From Mediterranea massiliensis (GTDB lineage Bacteria; Bacteroidota; Bacteroidia; Bacteroidales; Bacteroidaceae): 64,000 nt of DNA. Position 1 is the first letter of the stretch; each line of letters begins with the position of its first letter. The position numbers were made by a program, and so were the translations under genes. The notes beneath the pieces were generated by a model that saw nothing but the letters and a program-made list of their open reading frames with translations, was not told the origin of the DNA and ran no database searches. The stretch is taken from positions 108,686 through 172,685 of the forward strand of contig SUYA01000001.1 of assembly GCA_015060695.1 (NCBI GenBank), read 5' to 3'. Positions 43,989-53,966 of this stretch are shown here, one piece after another.

Positions 43989-44438
43989 TCACAACTCCTC
44001 ATAATGAGGAATATCTTGCAAAAAGCTGTAGCTATTCTTGGCATAATCCATGCGGCAACAATAGTGGTGAAGACCGTTGCTAACAATCAGATAGTCGGCA
44101 TGTAGCACCATGTTATAACGAGTAATTTGGTCAAACACAGCTTGGGTTATTTCAATTTCAGGTTTTTTGTATTCTACAATCAGACGAGGAGAGAGGTCGC
44201 GTCGATAAAGTACCGTATCACATCGTTTTTTAGTGGTGTTCAATTTCACCTGCACTTCGTTGGCCATTAATGAGGCAGGGTAGTGTTTGTGATTGATGAG
44301 GTAGTGTACAAAATGTTGGCGCACCCATTCTTCTGGTGTTAGAGAGACATATCGACGGCGTAATACGTCAAAAATAATGTTTTTTCCGTTTACGGATGAA
44401 ATTTTAGCCTCAAAAGTTGGTAGGTTTAACGATAACAT
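43989..44438 (-). CDS. Orphan HsdR N-terminal-type nuclease-fold protein
   Basis: 149 residues that match only the N-terminal PD-(D/E)XK domain of type I restriction R subunits. The active-site line is visible: RCDTVLYRR gives the Asp and LIVEYKKPE the E-x-K, near residues 73-92. No helicase part and no HsdM or HsdS is nearby, so it is not a type I system. It is divergent from AMP nucleosidase and holA, which suggests a conserved housekeeping role in DNA metabolism; inference. Confidence 0.82.
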   Translation of the reverse strand: MLSLNLPTFEAKISSVNGKNIIFDVLRRRYVSLTPEEWVRQHFVHYLINHKHYPASLMANEVQVKLNTTKKRCDTVLYRRDLSPRLIVEYKKPEIEITQAVFDQITRYNMVLHADYLIVSNGLHHYCCRMDYAKNSYSFLQDIPHYEEL

Positions 44439-44482
44439 TTCTTATTTTTGTATGTTTTACGTAACAAAGATAATAATTCCCT

Positions 44483-45259
44483 ATGAAAACAAAGAAAGAT
44501 ATTGTGGAGAATTGGTTGCCACGCTATACAAAACGCTCATTAAGTGAATTTGAGCCCTATATTCTGTTGACTAACTTCAATAAATATGTGGAGATATTTG
44601 CCGAAAAATTCAATGTACCAATTTTGGGACGTGATGCCAACATGATATCGGCAACTGCATATGGTATGACTATTATAAACTTCGGAATGGGAAGTCCTAA
44701 TGCTGCTATAATCATGGATTTGCTGAGTGCCATAAAGCCTAAAGCATGTTTATTCTTAGGAAAATGCGGAAGCATTAATGAAAAAGCAAAGTTAGGAGAT
44801 TTTATCTTACCTTTGGCTGCTTTGCGAGGTGAGGGAACATCAAATGATTATCTGCCTCCAATAGTACCCTCTTTACCGGCCTTTATGTTACAACGCGCCA
44901 TCTCTTCAACCATACGTGATAACGGGATGGATTATTGGACAGGAACCATCTATACTACCAATCGTCGTATTTGGGAACATGACAAGGATTTTAAGGAACA
45001 TCTACGTTCTACCAAAGCCATGGCCGTTGATATGGAAACTGCTACACTCTTTGTATGCGGCTTTGCTAATAAGATTCCAACCGGTGCCTTATTGTTGGTG
45101 TCTGATCAACCGATGACTCCAGAAGGAGTAAAAACAGAAAAAAGCGATAATTTAGTGACTAAAAACTATGTAGACAAACATGTGGAGATAGGAATTGAAT
45201 CCTTGCGTATGATTATCGACGAAAAGAAAACCGTAAAACACTTGAAATACGATTGGTAA
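44483..45259 (+). CDS. amn: AMP nucleosidase
   Basis: 258 residues of the purine nucleoside phosphorylase/MTAN fold. Marks: GMTIINFGMGSPNAAIIMD, CLFLGKCGSINEKAKLGDFILP, and AVDMETATLF with the ribose-binding Glu, then LLVSDQPMTPEG with the catalytic Asp near 215. It splits AMP into adenine and ribose-5-phosphate. It lacks the extra N-terminal domain of the E. coli enzyme, as the short Bacteroides form does. holA follows 22 bases later. Confidence 0.88.
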   Translation: MKTKKDIVENWLPRYTKRSLSEFEPYILLTNFNKYVEIFAEKFNVPILGRDANMISATAYGMTIINFGMGSPNAAIIMDLLSAIKPKACLFLGKCGSINEKAKLGDFILPLAALRGEGTSNDYLPPIVPSLPAFMLQRAISSTIRDNGMDYWTGTIYTTNRRIWEHDKDFKEHLRSTKAMAVDMETATLFVCGFANKIPTGALLLVSDQPMTPEGVKTEKSDNLVTKNYVDKHVEIGIESLRMIIDEKKTVKHLKYDW

Positions 45260-45281
45260 CCCATTAAGTTAGAATAATACT

Positions 45282-46301
45282 ATGGCAAAATCAGAAATTA
45301 CATGCGATGACATATTGAGAGAATTGCAGGCTAAACAATATCGTCCCATATATTACTTGATGGGAGAGGAGACCTATTATATCGATCTTATTGCAGATTA
45401 TATTCAAAACAATGTATTGACTGAAAGCGAGAAGGAGTTTAACCAAACCGTTGTGTATGGAGCAGATGTAGATGTGGCAACCATAATTAATGCGGCTAAA
45501 CGATACCCGATGATGTCTGAATACCAAGTAGTGATAGTGAAAGAAGCTCAAACACTTCGTAATATTGAAGAACTCTCATTTTATCTACAAAAGCCATTAA
45601 AATCTACCATACTTGTTCTGTGTCATAAACATGGAACACTTGATCGTCGGAAAAAGTTAGCTGCTGAAATTGAGAAAGCAGGCTTGCTTTTTGAATCGAA
45701 AAGACTAAAGGATGCACAACTTCCAACTTTTATTACTGCATATTTGAAAAAGAAGGGTATAGATATTGATGCAAAAGCTACCGCTATGATGGCAGAATTT
45801 GTAGGTACTGACCTTAGTCGATTAACCGGAGAATTAGACAAACTAATTCTAACTATTCAAAATAATGCAACAATAATAACTCCTGAACATATAGAAAAGA
45901 ACATAGGAATCAGTAAAGATTATAATAATTTTGAACTTCGAACAGCCTTAGTAGAAAAAGATGTGTTGAAGGCAAACAAGATAGTAAAATATTTTGAGGA
46001 AAATCCGAAAACAAATCCAATTCAAATGACTTTATCTTTACTTTTTGGATTCTTCTCTAACCTAATGTTGGCATATTATGCACCTGAAAAGTCAGAACAG
46101 GGAGTAGCTACATTCCTGGGATTGAAGTCACCATGGCAAGCGCGAGAGTATTTGTCAGCCATGCGTAGATATAGTGGAGTAAAAACAATGCAGATTATCG
46201 GTGAAATTCGAAATACAGATGCCCAATCAAAAGGGGTAGGTAATTCTTCACTTTCAGATGCTGATCTGTTACGAGAGCTGATATTTAAAATCCTACATTA
46301 A
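45282..46301 (+). CDS. holA: DNA polymerase III delta subunit
   Basis: 339 residues. The clamp-loader delta fold is seen in YLMGEETYYIDLIADYI, VVIVKEAQTLRNIEEL, and FVGTDLSRLTGELDKLIL, with IEKNIGISKDYNNFELRTAL in the linker and a helical C-terminal collar domain. It opens the beta clamp during loading. Co-directional with amn; a terminator follows at 46368. Identification rests on the conserved delta pattern and length. Confidence 0.9.
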   Translation: MAKSEITCDDILRELQAKQYRPIYYLMGEETYYIDLIADYIQNNVLTESEKEFNQTVVYGADVDVATIINAAKRYPMMSEYQVVIVKEAQTLRNIEELSFYLQKPLKSTILVLCHKHGTLDRRKKLAAEIEKAGLLFESKRLKDAQLPTFITAYLKKKGIDIDAKATAMMAEFVGTDLSRLTGELDKLILTIQNNATIITPEHIEKNIGISKDYNNFELRTALVEKDVLKANKIVKYFEENPKTNPIQMTLSLLFGFFSNLMLAYYAPEKSEQGVATFLGLKSPWQAREYLSAMRRYSGVKTMQIIGEIRNTDAQSKGVGNSSLSDADLLRELIFKILH

Positions 46302-46367
46302 ACATATAATCTCATTAGATTATGCGTAATCATAAGATATAAGATATTGGCTTCAAATTCTTTAAGA

Positions 46368-46413
46368 TTCCCATATAATCTCAATCTTGCAAATTGAAAT
46401 TATATGGGATTTT
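46368..46413 (+). terminator. Terminator of holA
   Basis: CCCATATAAT (46370-46379) pairs with ATTATATGGG (46399-46408), with an inner TCAAT/ATTGA stem, and ATTTTTAG follows. Confidence 0.7.
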
Positions 46414-47139
46414 TAGTATCAAAATGATAGATTTTTCTAATTAATCTGTATTTTTTCTTCCATAGCGATAAATTAAAACATAAAAACAATGCTTAATTGT
46501 TTAATACATAGTGATTTATGCCAAATTTAATCCTCTGAGAATCGTTTATTTTAGTTTTCTTGGCCGATTGGTCAGAAAAAACGCAATAATTTTGCTTTTC
46601 TCTGTTTATGGATAAACATCTTATGATAGTGTAAAGAATAATTTTATAATAAACCAAGCAAATTGGGTGGTTAAGTAGTCTGGACAGTTGCATTTCCAAC
46701 TTTAATAATTTAAACGATGTAAAATTCACAATTACATAAGTATTAATGTTAGCCTTGTTTATATTACAAATGAATCAAATTATTTGATTACACATTTGTT
46801 TTATGCTGATTGTTCAAAAATAATGTGCATATTTCAAATGTAATCATATATGGCTTAACGTGGTATATTGATATGGGTATAACTCATTCAATCAGTTAGA
46901 TATATTCTTATATTTATTTTGCAGTTTAACCAAAAGCGATTATTGGTAAAATATTTGTTATAATTGAAATAAATATAAAGTTGCTGTTGTTATATGTACT
47001 TATATATTAATCGTTTATGGAATATTATTAAACCTTTAAATAATGAGATATTATTGTACTGAAATAACATTTGCAATATCTCTCGATTCATAAATAAAAC
47101 GTATTCTCAATTGTAAAATATAACATTTTTGGTAATAAG

Positions 47140-47171
47140 TTTGCATAAGTAATATGTATATATTATTTTTG
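47140..47171 (+). promoter_or_regulatory. Promoter of the XRE gene
   Basis: TTTG at 47140-47143, 20 bases, TATTTTTG at 47164-47171; the ATG is at 47225. Confidence 0.65.
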
Positions 47172-47224
47172 TAATCTGTTTATGAAAACATCGTTTATGT
47201 AATATACGCATTAATATAATTAGT

Positions 47225-47701
47225 ATGGAAGAGAAAGAGGCTGTTCAATACAGAATAAGGCAAATCATGGAGCATCAAAAATTGAATGCTGGTGCCTTTG
47301 CTGAAAGCATTGGCGTAGCCCAGGCTACGATTTCACAGATTCTACGTGGTAGAAATATGCCAAGTACGGATGTGTTGTTACGTTTACACCAACGTTACCC
47401 TAACATTAGTTTGGATTGGTTATTGACAGGTAAAGGTAGTTTAGAAGAAAATTATGAGATGAATAATGACTCAAGTAGTGATTTTGACTATCCTTTATTC
47501 GCTGAGAATCCTTTAAATGTGTCCAAAGAGTCGAGTGATTCAGAAAATCGCAAGGATTTTGCGTTAGAAAAGGGTAATATTGGTATTAAAGAGATTGTAA
47601 AACAAGAAGTTATATATAAAGAAAGGCCTCCTCGAAAAATCACAGAAATAAGAATATTTTTCGATGACAACACATACGAAACTTTTCGTCCAGAGAAATA
47701 A
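47225..47701 (+). CDS. XRE-family HTH regulator
   Basis: 158 residues. An N-terminal helix-turn-helix (RIRQIMEHQKLNAGAFAESI, then VAQATISQILRGRNMPSTDVLL) and the NISLDWLLTGKG motif common to XRE repressors. A disordered acidic linker rich in Ser and Asp follows to about 110, then a short strand pair (KITEIRIFFDDNTYETFRP). It lies upstream of pyrK-pyrD, which have separate -7 boxes at 47728-47743. The 920-base spacer before it may hold its operators. The target is unknown. Confidence 0.85.
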   Translation: MEEKEAVQYRIRQIMEHQKLNAGAFAESIGVAQATISQILRGRNMPSTDVLLRLHQRYPNISLDWLLTGKGSLEENYEMNNDSSSDFDYPLFAENPLNVSKESSDSENRKDFALEKGNIGIKEIVKQEVIYKERPPRKITEIRIFFDDNTYETFRPEK

Positions 47702-47727
47702 TGAATTAAATCACCCGATTTAGCCAA

Positions 47728-47743
47728 TAACTTTGTATCTTTG
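47728..47743 (+). promoter_or_regulatory. Twin -7 boxes before pyrK
   Basis: TAACTTTG (47728-47735) is directly followed by TATCTTTG (47736-47743). The ATG at 47774 is 30 bases downstream, so the longer frame opening at 47741 is unlikely. Confidence 0.55.
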
Positions 47744-47773
47744 TCCACAAAGACAATAATCTCTTTTATAAGT

Positions 47774-48550
47774 ATGAAAAAGTATATATTAGATCTAACG
47801 GTAACGGAAAGCACACGGCCTCATGCTAATTATGTGTTGCTAAAACTGACTTCATCAATGCCTTTGCCAGAGATGTTGCCAGGGCAATTTGCAGAGATTC
47901 GTGTGGATGGTTCTCCTACAACGTTTTTACGCCGTCCTATTTCTATTAATTTTGTGGATAGAGAACGTAATGAAGTATGGTTTCTGATTCAATTAGTAGG
48001 CGATGGAACAAAGCGCTTAGGAGAAGCTAAACAAGGCGATATTATTAATGTAGTTCTACCCTTGGGAAATGGTTTCACAATGCCTGAAAAAGCCTCAGAT
48101 AAGCTACTTTTAGTGGGTGGTGGCGTAGGTACTGCTCCTATGTTGTATTTGGGTGAACAATTGGCCAAGCAAGGTTACAAACCTACCTTTTTATTAGGTG
48201 CACGAAGTAGTAAAGATTTGCTTGAATTGGAAGAATTTGCCAAGTATGGTGAGGTTTATACTACTACAGAAGATGGAAGTCATGGTGAAAAAGGGTATGT
48301 GACACAACATTCTCTTTTGACGAAAGTAAAATTCAATCAGATTTATACTTGTGGTCCTAAGCCGATGATGATGGCAGTAGCTAAATATGCAAAATCACAA
48401 GGAGTCAATTGTGAAGTGTCTCTGGAAAATAAGATGGCTTGTGGTGTAGGTGCATGTCTATGTTGCGTTGAAAACACACAAGAAGGTCATCTGTGTGTAT
48501 GTAAAGAAGGTCCTGTATTTAATATTGATAAGTTATTATGGCAAATCTAA
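47774..48550 (+). CDS. pyrK: Dihydroorotate dehydrogenase electron transfer subunit
   Basis: 258 residues from [16 protein letters not shown] domain with [10 protein letters not shown] near 50 (R-x-Y/S-S-type FAD motif), NAD domain with [15 protein letters not shown] near 115, and a C-terminal 2Fe-2S site CGVGACLCC ... CVCKEG. It passes electrons from PyrD to NAD in the type 1B enzyme. Its stop lies 10 bases inside pyrD (start 48538), so the two are translationally coupled. Confidence 0.93.
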   Translation: MKKYILDLTVTESTRPHANYVLLKLTSSMPLPEMLPGQFAEIRVDGSPTTFLRRPISINFVDRERNEVWFLIQLVGDGTKRLGEAKQGDIINVVLPLGNGFTMPEKASDKLLLVGGGVGTAPMLYLGEQLAKQGYKPTFLLGARSSKDLLELEEFAKYGEVYTTTEDGSHGEKGYVTQHSLLTKVKFNQIYTCGPKPMMMAVAKYAKSQGVNCEVSLENKMACGVGACLCCVENTQEGHLCVCKEGPVFNIDKLLWQI

Positions 48551-49449
48551 ATGTAAACATTGGTGAATTACAAATGAAAAATCCCGTGATGACTGCATCG
48601 GGAACGTTTGGATATGGTGAAGAATTCGCCGATTTCATCGATATTGCGCGAATAGGTGGTATAATTGTTAAGGGAACTACCCTTCACAAGCGTGAAGGAA
48701 ATCCATATCCACGTATGGCAGAGACTCCATCGGGTATGTTAAACGCTGTAGGACTGCAAAATAAGGGTGTTCATTACTTCGTAGATACCATCTATCCACG
48801 TATAAAAGATGTGAATACTAACATGATTGTGAATGTTTCGGGATCGGCTATCGAAGATTATGTCGAAACTGCTTCAATTATCAATGAACTTGTAAATATT
48901 CCTGCCATAGAATTGAACATCTCTTGCCCCAATGTAAAGCAAGGTGGAATGGCTTTTGGAGTAACAGCCAAAGGAGCAGAAGAAGTCGTTAAAGCGGTGC
49001 GCTCAGTTTACAAAAAGACACTTATAGTGAAATTGTCTCCTAATGTTACAGATATTACTGAAATAGCAAAAGCGGCCGAAAATGCAGGTGCAGATAGTGT
49101 TTCTTTAATAAATACCTTATTAGGTATGGCAATTGATGCAGAAAAACGTCGTCCATTACTCTCAACAGTCACAGGTGGTATGTCTGGTGCTGCAGTTAAG
49201 CCTATTGCATTGCGTATGGTATGGCAAGTATCTAAAGCAGTAAACATTCCTGTCATAGGTTTAGGTGGTATTATGAATTGGCGCGATGCAGTAGAATTCA
49301 TGCTCGCTGGTGCTTCAGCTATACAAATAGGTACCGCAAATTTCATTGATCCGGCTGTTACTATTAAGGTTATAGATGGTATTAATGATTATCTCGATCG
49401 TCACGGATTCTCGTCTGTAAAGGATATAATTGGTGCGCTTGAGGTATGA
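48538..49449 (+). CDS. pyrD: Dihydroorotate dehydrogenase, catalytic subunit (type 1B)
   Basis: 303 residues, TIM barrel with [29 protein letters not shown], the catalytic Cys in [13 protein letters not shown] near 130, [12 protein letters not shown], and [21 protein letters not shown] for the phosphate site. It makes orotate in pyrimidine synthesis together with PyrK. It overlaps the end of pyrK. Confidence 0.95.
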   Translation: MANLNVNIGELQMKNPVMTASGTFGYGEEFADFIDIARIGGIIVKGTTLHKREGNPYPRMAETPSGMLNAVGLQNKGVHYFVDTIYPRIKDVNTNMIVNVSGSAIEDYVETASIINELVNIPAIELNISCPNVKQGGMAFGVTAKGAEEVVKAVRSVYKKTLIVKLSPNVTDITEIAKAAENAGADSVSLINTLLGMAIDAEKRRPLLSTVTGGMSGAAVKPIALRMVWQVSKAVNIPVIGLGGIMNWRDAVEFMLAGASAIQIGTANFIDPAVTIKVIDGINDYLDRHGFSSVKDIIGALEV

Positions 49450-49489
49450 TGGCTAACAGTTGTAGGCCATTCGCAAATAATATTCATAA

Positions 49490-49518
49490 AAAAGGACATT
49501 CTCAAGGAATGTCCTTTT
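49490..49518. terminator. Bidirectional terminator, pyrD/trmD
   Basis: AAAAGGACATTC (49490-49501) pairs exactly with GAATGTCCTTTT (49507-49518) around TCAAG; A- and T-runs flank both sides. Confidence 0.85.
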
Positions 49519-49540
49519 GTTTTTTATTTACAATACTTTT

Positions 49541-50218
49541 TTATTTATCTAATAAATCTGGGCGCAGTCTTTTGGTTCGTTCCAATGATTGTTGAAGTTC
49601 CCATTCTTTAATCTTTGCTTCATGTCCGGAAAGTAAAATATCTGGAACTTTCCAACCTTTATAATCGGCAGGACGTGTATAAACAGGAGCTGCTAATAGG
49701 TTGTCTTGGAAGGAATCGGATAGTGCCGATTGCTCATCAGAAATTACTCCGGGTATAATGCGCACAATGGCATCTGCCATAACAGCAGCTGCAAGTTCAC
49801 CTCCTGTGAGTACATAATCACCTATGCTAATCTCCTTAGTTATCAAATGTTCGCGAATACGATAATCTATTCCTTTGAAATGACCACAAAGTATGATGAG
49901 ATTTTCTGCCAATGATAAAGAATTAGCCATGGGCTGACAGAATTGTTCGCCATCAGGTGTGGTGAAAATAACCTCATCGTAGTGGCGTTCGGCCTTCAAT
50001 GCATTGATGCAACGTTCAATTGGTTCTATTTTCATCACCATGCCAGCAAATCCACCAAATGGATAGTCGTCAACACGACGATATTTATCCTCAGTATAAT
50101 CACGAAGATTGTGTATATGAATCTCTGCAAGTCCTTTATCTTGAGCACGTTTCATAATAGAGCAATTAAAGAATCCCTCTATCATTTCGGGTAGAACTGT
50201 AATAATATCTATGCGCAT
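49541..50218 (-). CDS. trmD: tRNA (guanine-37-N1)-methyltransferase
   Basis: 225 residues, SPOUT trefoil-knot family. [17 protein letters not shown] start, [31 protein letters not shown] and [12 protein letters not shown] knot loops, and the late [19 protein letters not shown] domain. It prevents frameshifting by methylating G37. It is separate from ribosomal genes here, unlike rpsP-rimM-trmD-rplS clusters in other phyla. Divergent from the yjbR gene. Confidence 0.95.
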   Translation of the reverse strand: MRIDIITVLPEMIEGFFNCSIMKRAQDKGLAEIHIHNLRDYTEDKYRRVDDYPFGGFAGMVMKIEPIERCINALKAERHYDEVIFTTPDGEQFCQPMANSLSLAENLIILCGHFKGIDYRIREHLITKEISIGDYVLTGGELAAAVMADAIVRIIPGVISDEQSALSDSFQDNLLAAPVYTRPADYKGWKVPDILLSGHEAKIKEWELQQSLERTKRLRPDLLDK

Positions 50219-50298
50219 ATTCGTTTATTTTGGCTGCAAAAATACAAATATTCAAGGGAAAACTTGTATTTTTGCCATCAAAGATGCGTTAGAATAGT

Positions 50299-52658
<2,360 letters not shown>

Positions 52659-52716
52659 TATTTTTCAGTAATGGTAGTTTTTTATAGTTATATATAGCCG
52701 AAATAGAAAAATATTG

Positions 52717-52724
52717 TATTTTTG
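52717..52724 (+). promoter_or_regulatory. -7 box of dapA
   Basis: TATTTTTG, 34 bases before the dapA ATG. Confidence 0.6.
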
Positions 52725-52758
52725 CAAAATATTTTTATTGAAACCATAGAATAGACAA

Positions 52759-53652
52759 ATGATACAAACAAAGTTGAGGGGAATGGGAGTTGCATTGATT
52801 ACCCCTTTCCAAAAAGATGGAAGTGTTGATTATAAGGCATTATTGCGTTTGGTTGACTATCAGTTAGCTAACAATACAGATTTTTTATGCGTATTAGGGA
52901 CTACTGCAGAAACTCCGACTCTTACTGCAGAAGAGAAAGAAAGGATAAAAAGTTTGGTGGTTGAGCGTGTTAATGGTAGAATACCGATATTGCTGGGTGT
53001 AGGTGGAAATAACACACAGGCAGTGGTAGATTCATTAAAAAATGATGATTTTACCGGTATAGATGCTATACTTTCTGTTGTGCCATACTATAATAAACCT
53101 TCTCAAGAAGGTATTTATCAACATTACAAGGCTATAGCTGAAGCTACCAAGCTTCCAATTGTGTTATATAATGTACCTGGTCGTACGGGAGTAAATATGA
53201 AGGCAGAGACAACGCTTCGCATTGCTCGTGATTTTAAGAATGTCATAGCTATTAAGGAGGCCTCTGGTGATATTACTCAAATGGATGATATCATTAAGAA
53301 TAAACCTGCTGATTTTGATGTAATTTCAGGTGATGATGGTATTACATTCCCTTTGATTACTTTAGGAGCTGTAGGTATTATTTCAGTGATTGGTAATGCT
53401 TTTCCGCGAGAATTCAGCAGAATGGTTCGCATGGCTCTTCAAGGTGATTATGCCAACGCATTAACAATTCACCATAAGTTTGCTGAATTGTTTAAATTGT
53501 TATTTGTTGATGGAAATCCTGCCGGTGTAAAGGCTATGCTTAATATGATGGGTATGATAGAAAATAAGCTTCGTTTGCCTTTGGTTCCTACTCGAATTAC
53601 AACATTTGAGGCCATGCGTAAGATTTTAGATGAACTGAAAATAAAATGCTAA
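52759..53652 (+). CDS. dapA: 4-hydroxy-tetrahydrodipicolinate synthase
   Basis: 297 residues, TIM barrel. GTTAETPTLTAEEK near 47, the catalytic Tyr in VLYNVPGRTG near 135, the Schiff-base Lys in VIAIKEASGD near 165. It condenses pyruvate and aspartate semialdehyde for lysine and diaminopimelate synthesis. Single gene with its own promoter; its terminator is shared with the tRNA-Arg genes. Confidence 0.95.
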   Translation: MIQTKLRGMGVALITPFQKDGSVDYKALLRLVDYQLANNTDFLCVLGTTAETPTLTAEEKERIKSLVVERVNGRIPILLGVGGNNTQAVVDSLKNDDFTGIDAILSVVPYYNKPSQEGIYQHYKAIAEATKLPIVLYNVPGRTGVNMKAETTLRIARDFKNVIAIKEASGDITQMDDIIKNKPADFDVISGDDGITFPLITLGAVGIISVIGNAFPREFSRMVRMALQGDYANALTIHHKFAELFKLLFVDGNPAGVKAMLNMMGMIENKLRLPLVPTRITTFEAMRKILDELKIKC

Positions 53653-53679
53653 CTTTAAATGCTAAGAATTAGATAAAAC

Positions 53680-53714
53680 AAAAAACTCCGTAAGATAAAC
53701 TTGCGGAGTTTTTT
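53680..53714. terminator. Bidirectional terminator, dapA/tRNA-Arg
   Basis: AAAAAACTCCGTAAG (53680-53694) pairs with CTTGCGGAGTTTTTT (53700-53714) with one G-T pair. Confidence 0.85.
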
Positions 53715-53718
53715 GCTG

Positions 53719-53792
53719 TGATCGCGACAGGATTCAAACCTGTAACCGGCTGATCCGTAGTCAGCTACTCTATTCAGTTGAGCTACGCGACC
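53719..53792 (-). tRNA. tRNA-Arg (anticodon ACG), copy 2
   Basis: Acceptor GGTCGCG/CGCGATC, anticodon stem GCTGA/TCAGC around CTACGGA, T arm ACAGG/CCTGT. It differs from its neighbour only in the acceptor and anticodon arms. Co-transcribed from the promoter at 53908. Confidence 0.95.
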
Positions 53793-53816
53793 TTATTACA
53801 TTATGAAAACTTTATG

Positions 53817-53890
53817 TGACTCCGACAGGATTCAAACCTGTAACCTTCTGATCCGTAGTCAGATGCTCTATTCAGTTGAGCTACGGAGCC
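53817..53890 (-). tRNA. tRNA-Arg (anticodon ACG), copy 1
   Basis: Acceptor GGCTCCG/CGGAGTC, anticodon stem TCTGA/TCAGA around CTACGGA, T arm ACAGG/CCTGT. First of a tandem pair, 24 bases before the second copy. Confidence 0.95.
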
Positions 53891-53907
53891 TCTTTGTTTA
53901 ACGGGTG

Positions 53908-53938
53908 CAAAGATACGCACTTTTTCTGAAACAGCAAA
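53908..53938 (-). promoter_or_regulatory. Promoter of the tRNA-Arg pair
   Basis: On the minus strand TTTG (53935-53938), 19 bases, TATCTTTG (53908-53915): a perfect consensus. Confidence 0.8.
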
Positions 53939-53966
53939 TATTTCAATGACTTTTTTCGAATATTTT

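Larger units (their letters stand above)
46302..47224. other. 920-base AT-rich spacer upstream of the XRE gene
   Basis: After the holA terminator (46368-46413) no ORF of coding character exists. The spacer holds an 18-base sequence (46534-46551) repeated in inverse at 30943-30960, an imperfect palindrome at 46766-46799 (ACAAATG/CATTTGT around AATCAAA/TTTGATT), several ATCGTTTATG-like stretches, and the promoter at 47140-47171. Confidence 0.6.

Noticed and set aside
43856..44086. Short frames on both strands around 43.9 kb
   Set aside because: They cover the repeat units and overlap the 3' end of the HsdR-N gene; no coding pattern.
43989..44438. Type I restriction-modification system
   Set aside because: Only the R-subunit N-terminal domain exists; no helicase, methylase or specificity gene is nearby.
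53719..53890. Integration site of a mobile element at the tRNA-Arg pair
   Set aside because: No integrase and no partial tRNA repeat lies within the window; flanking genes are dapA and a patatin gene.
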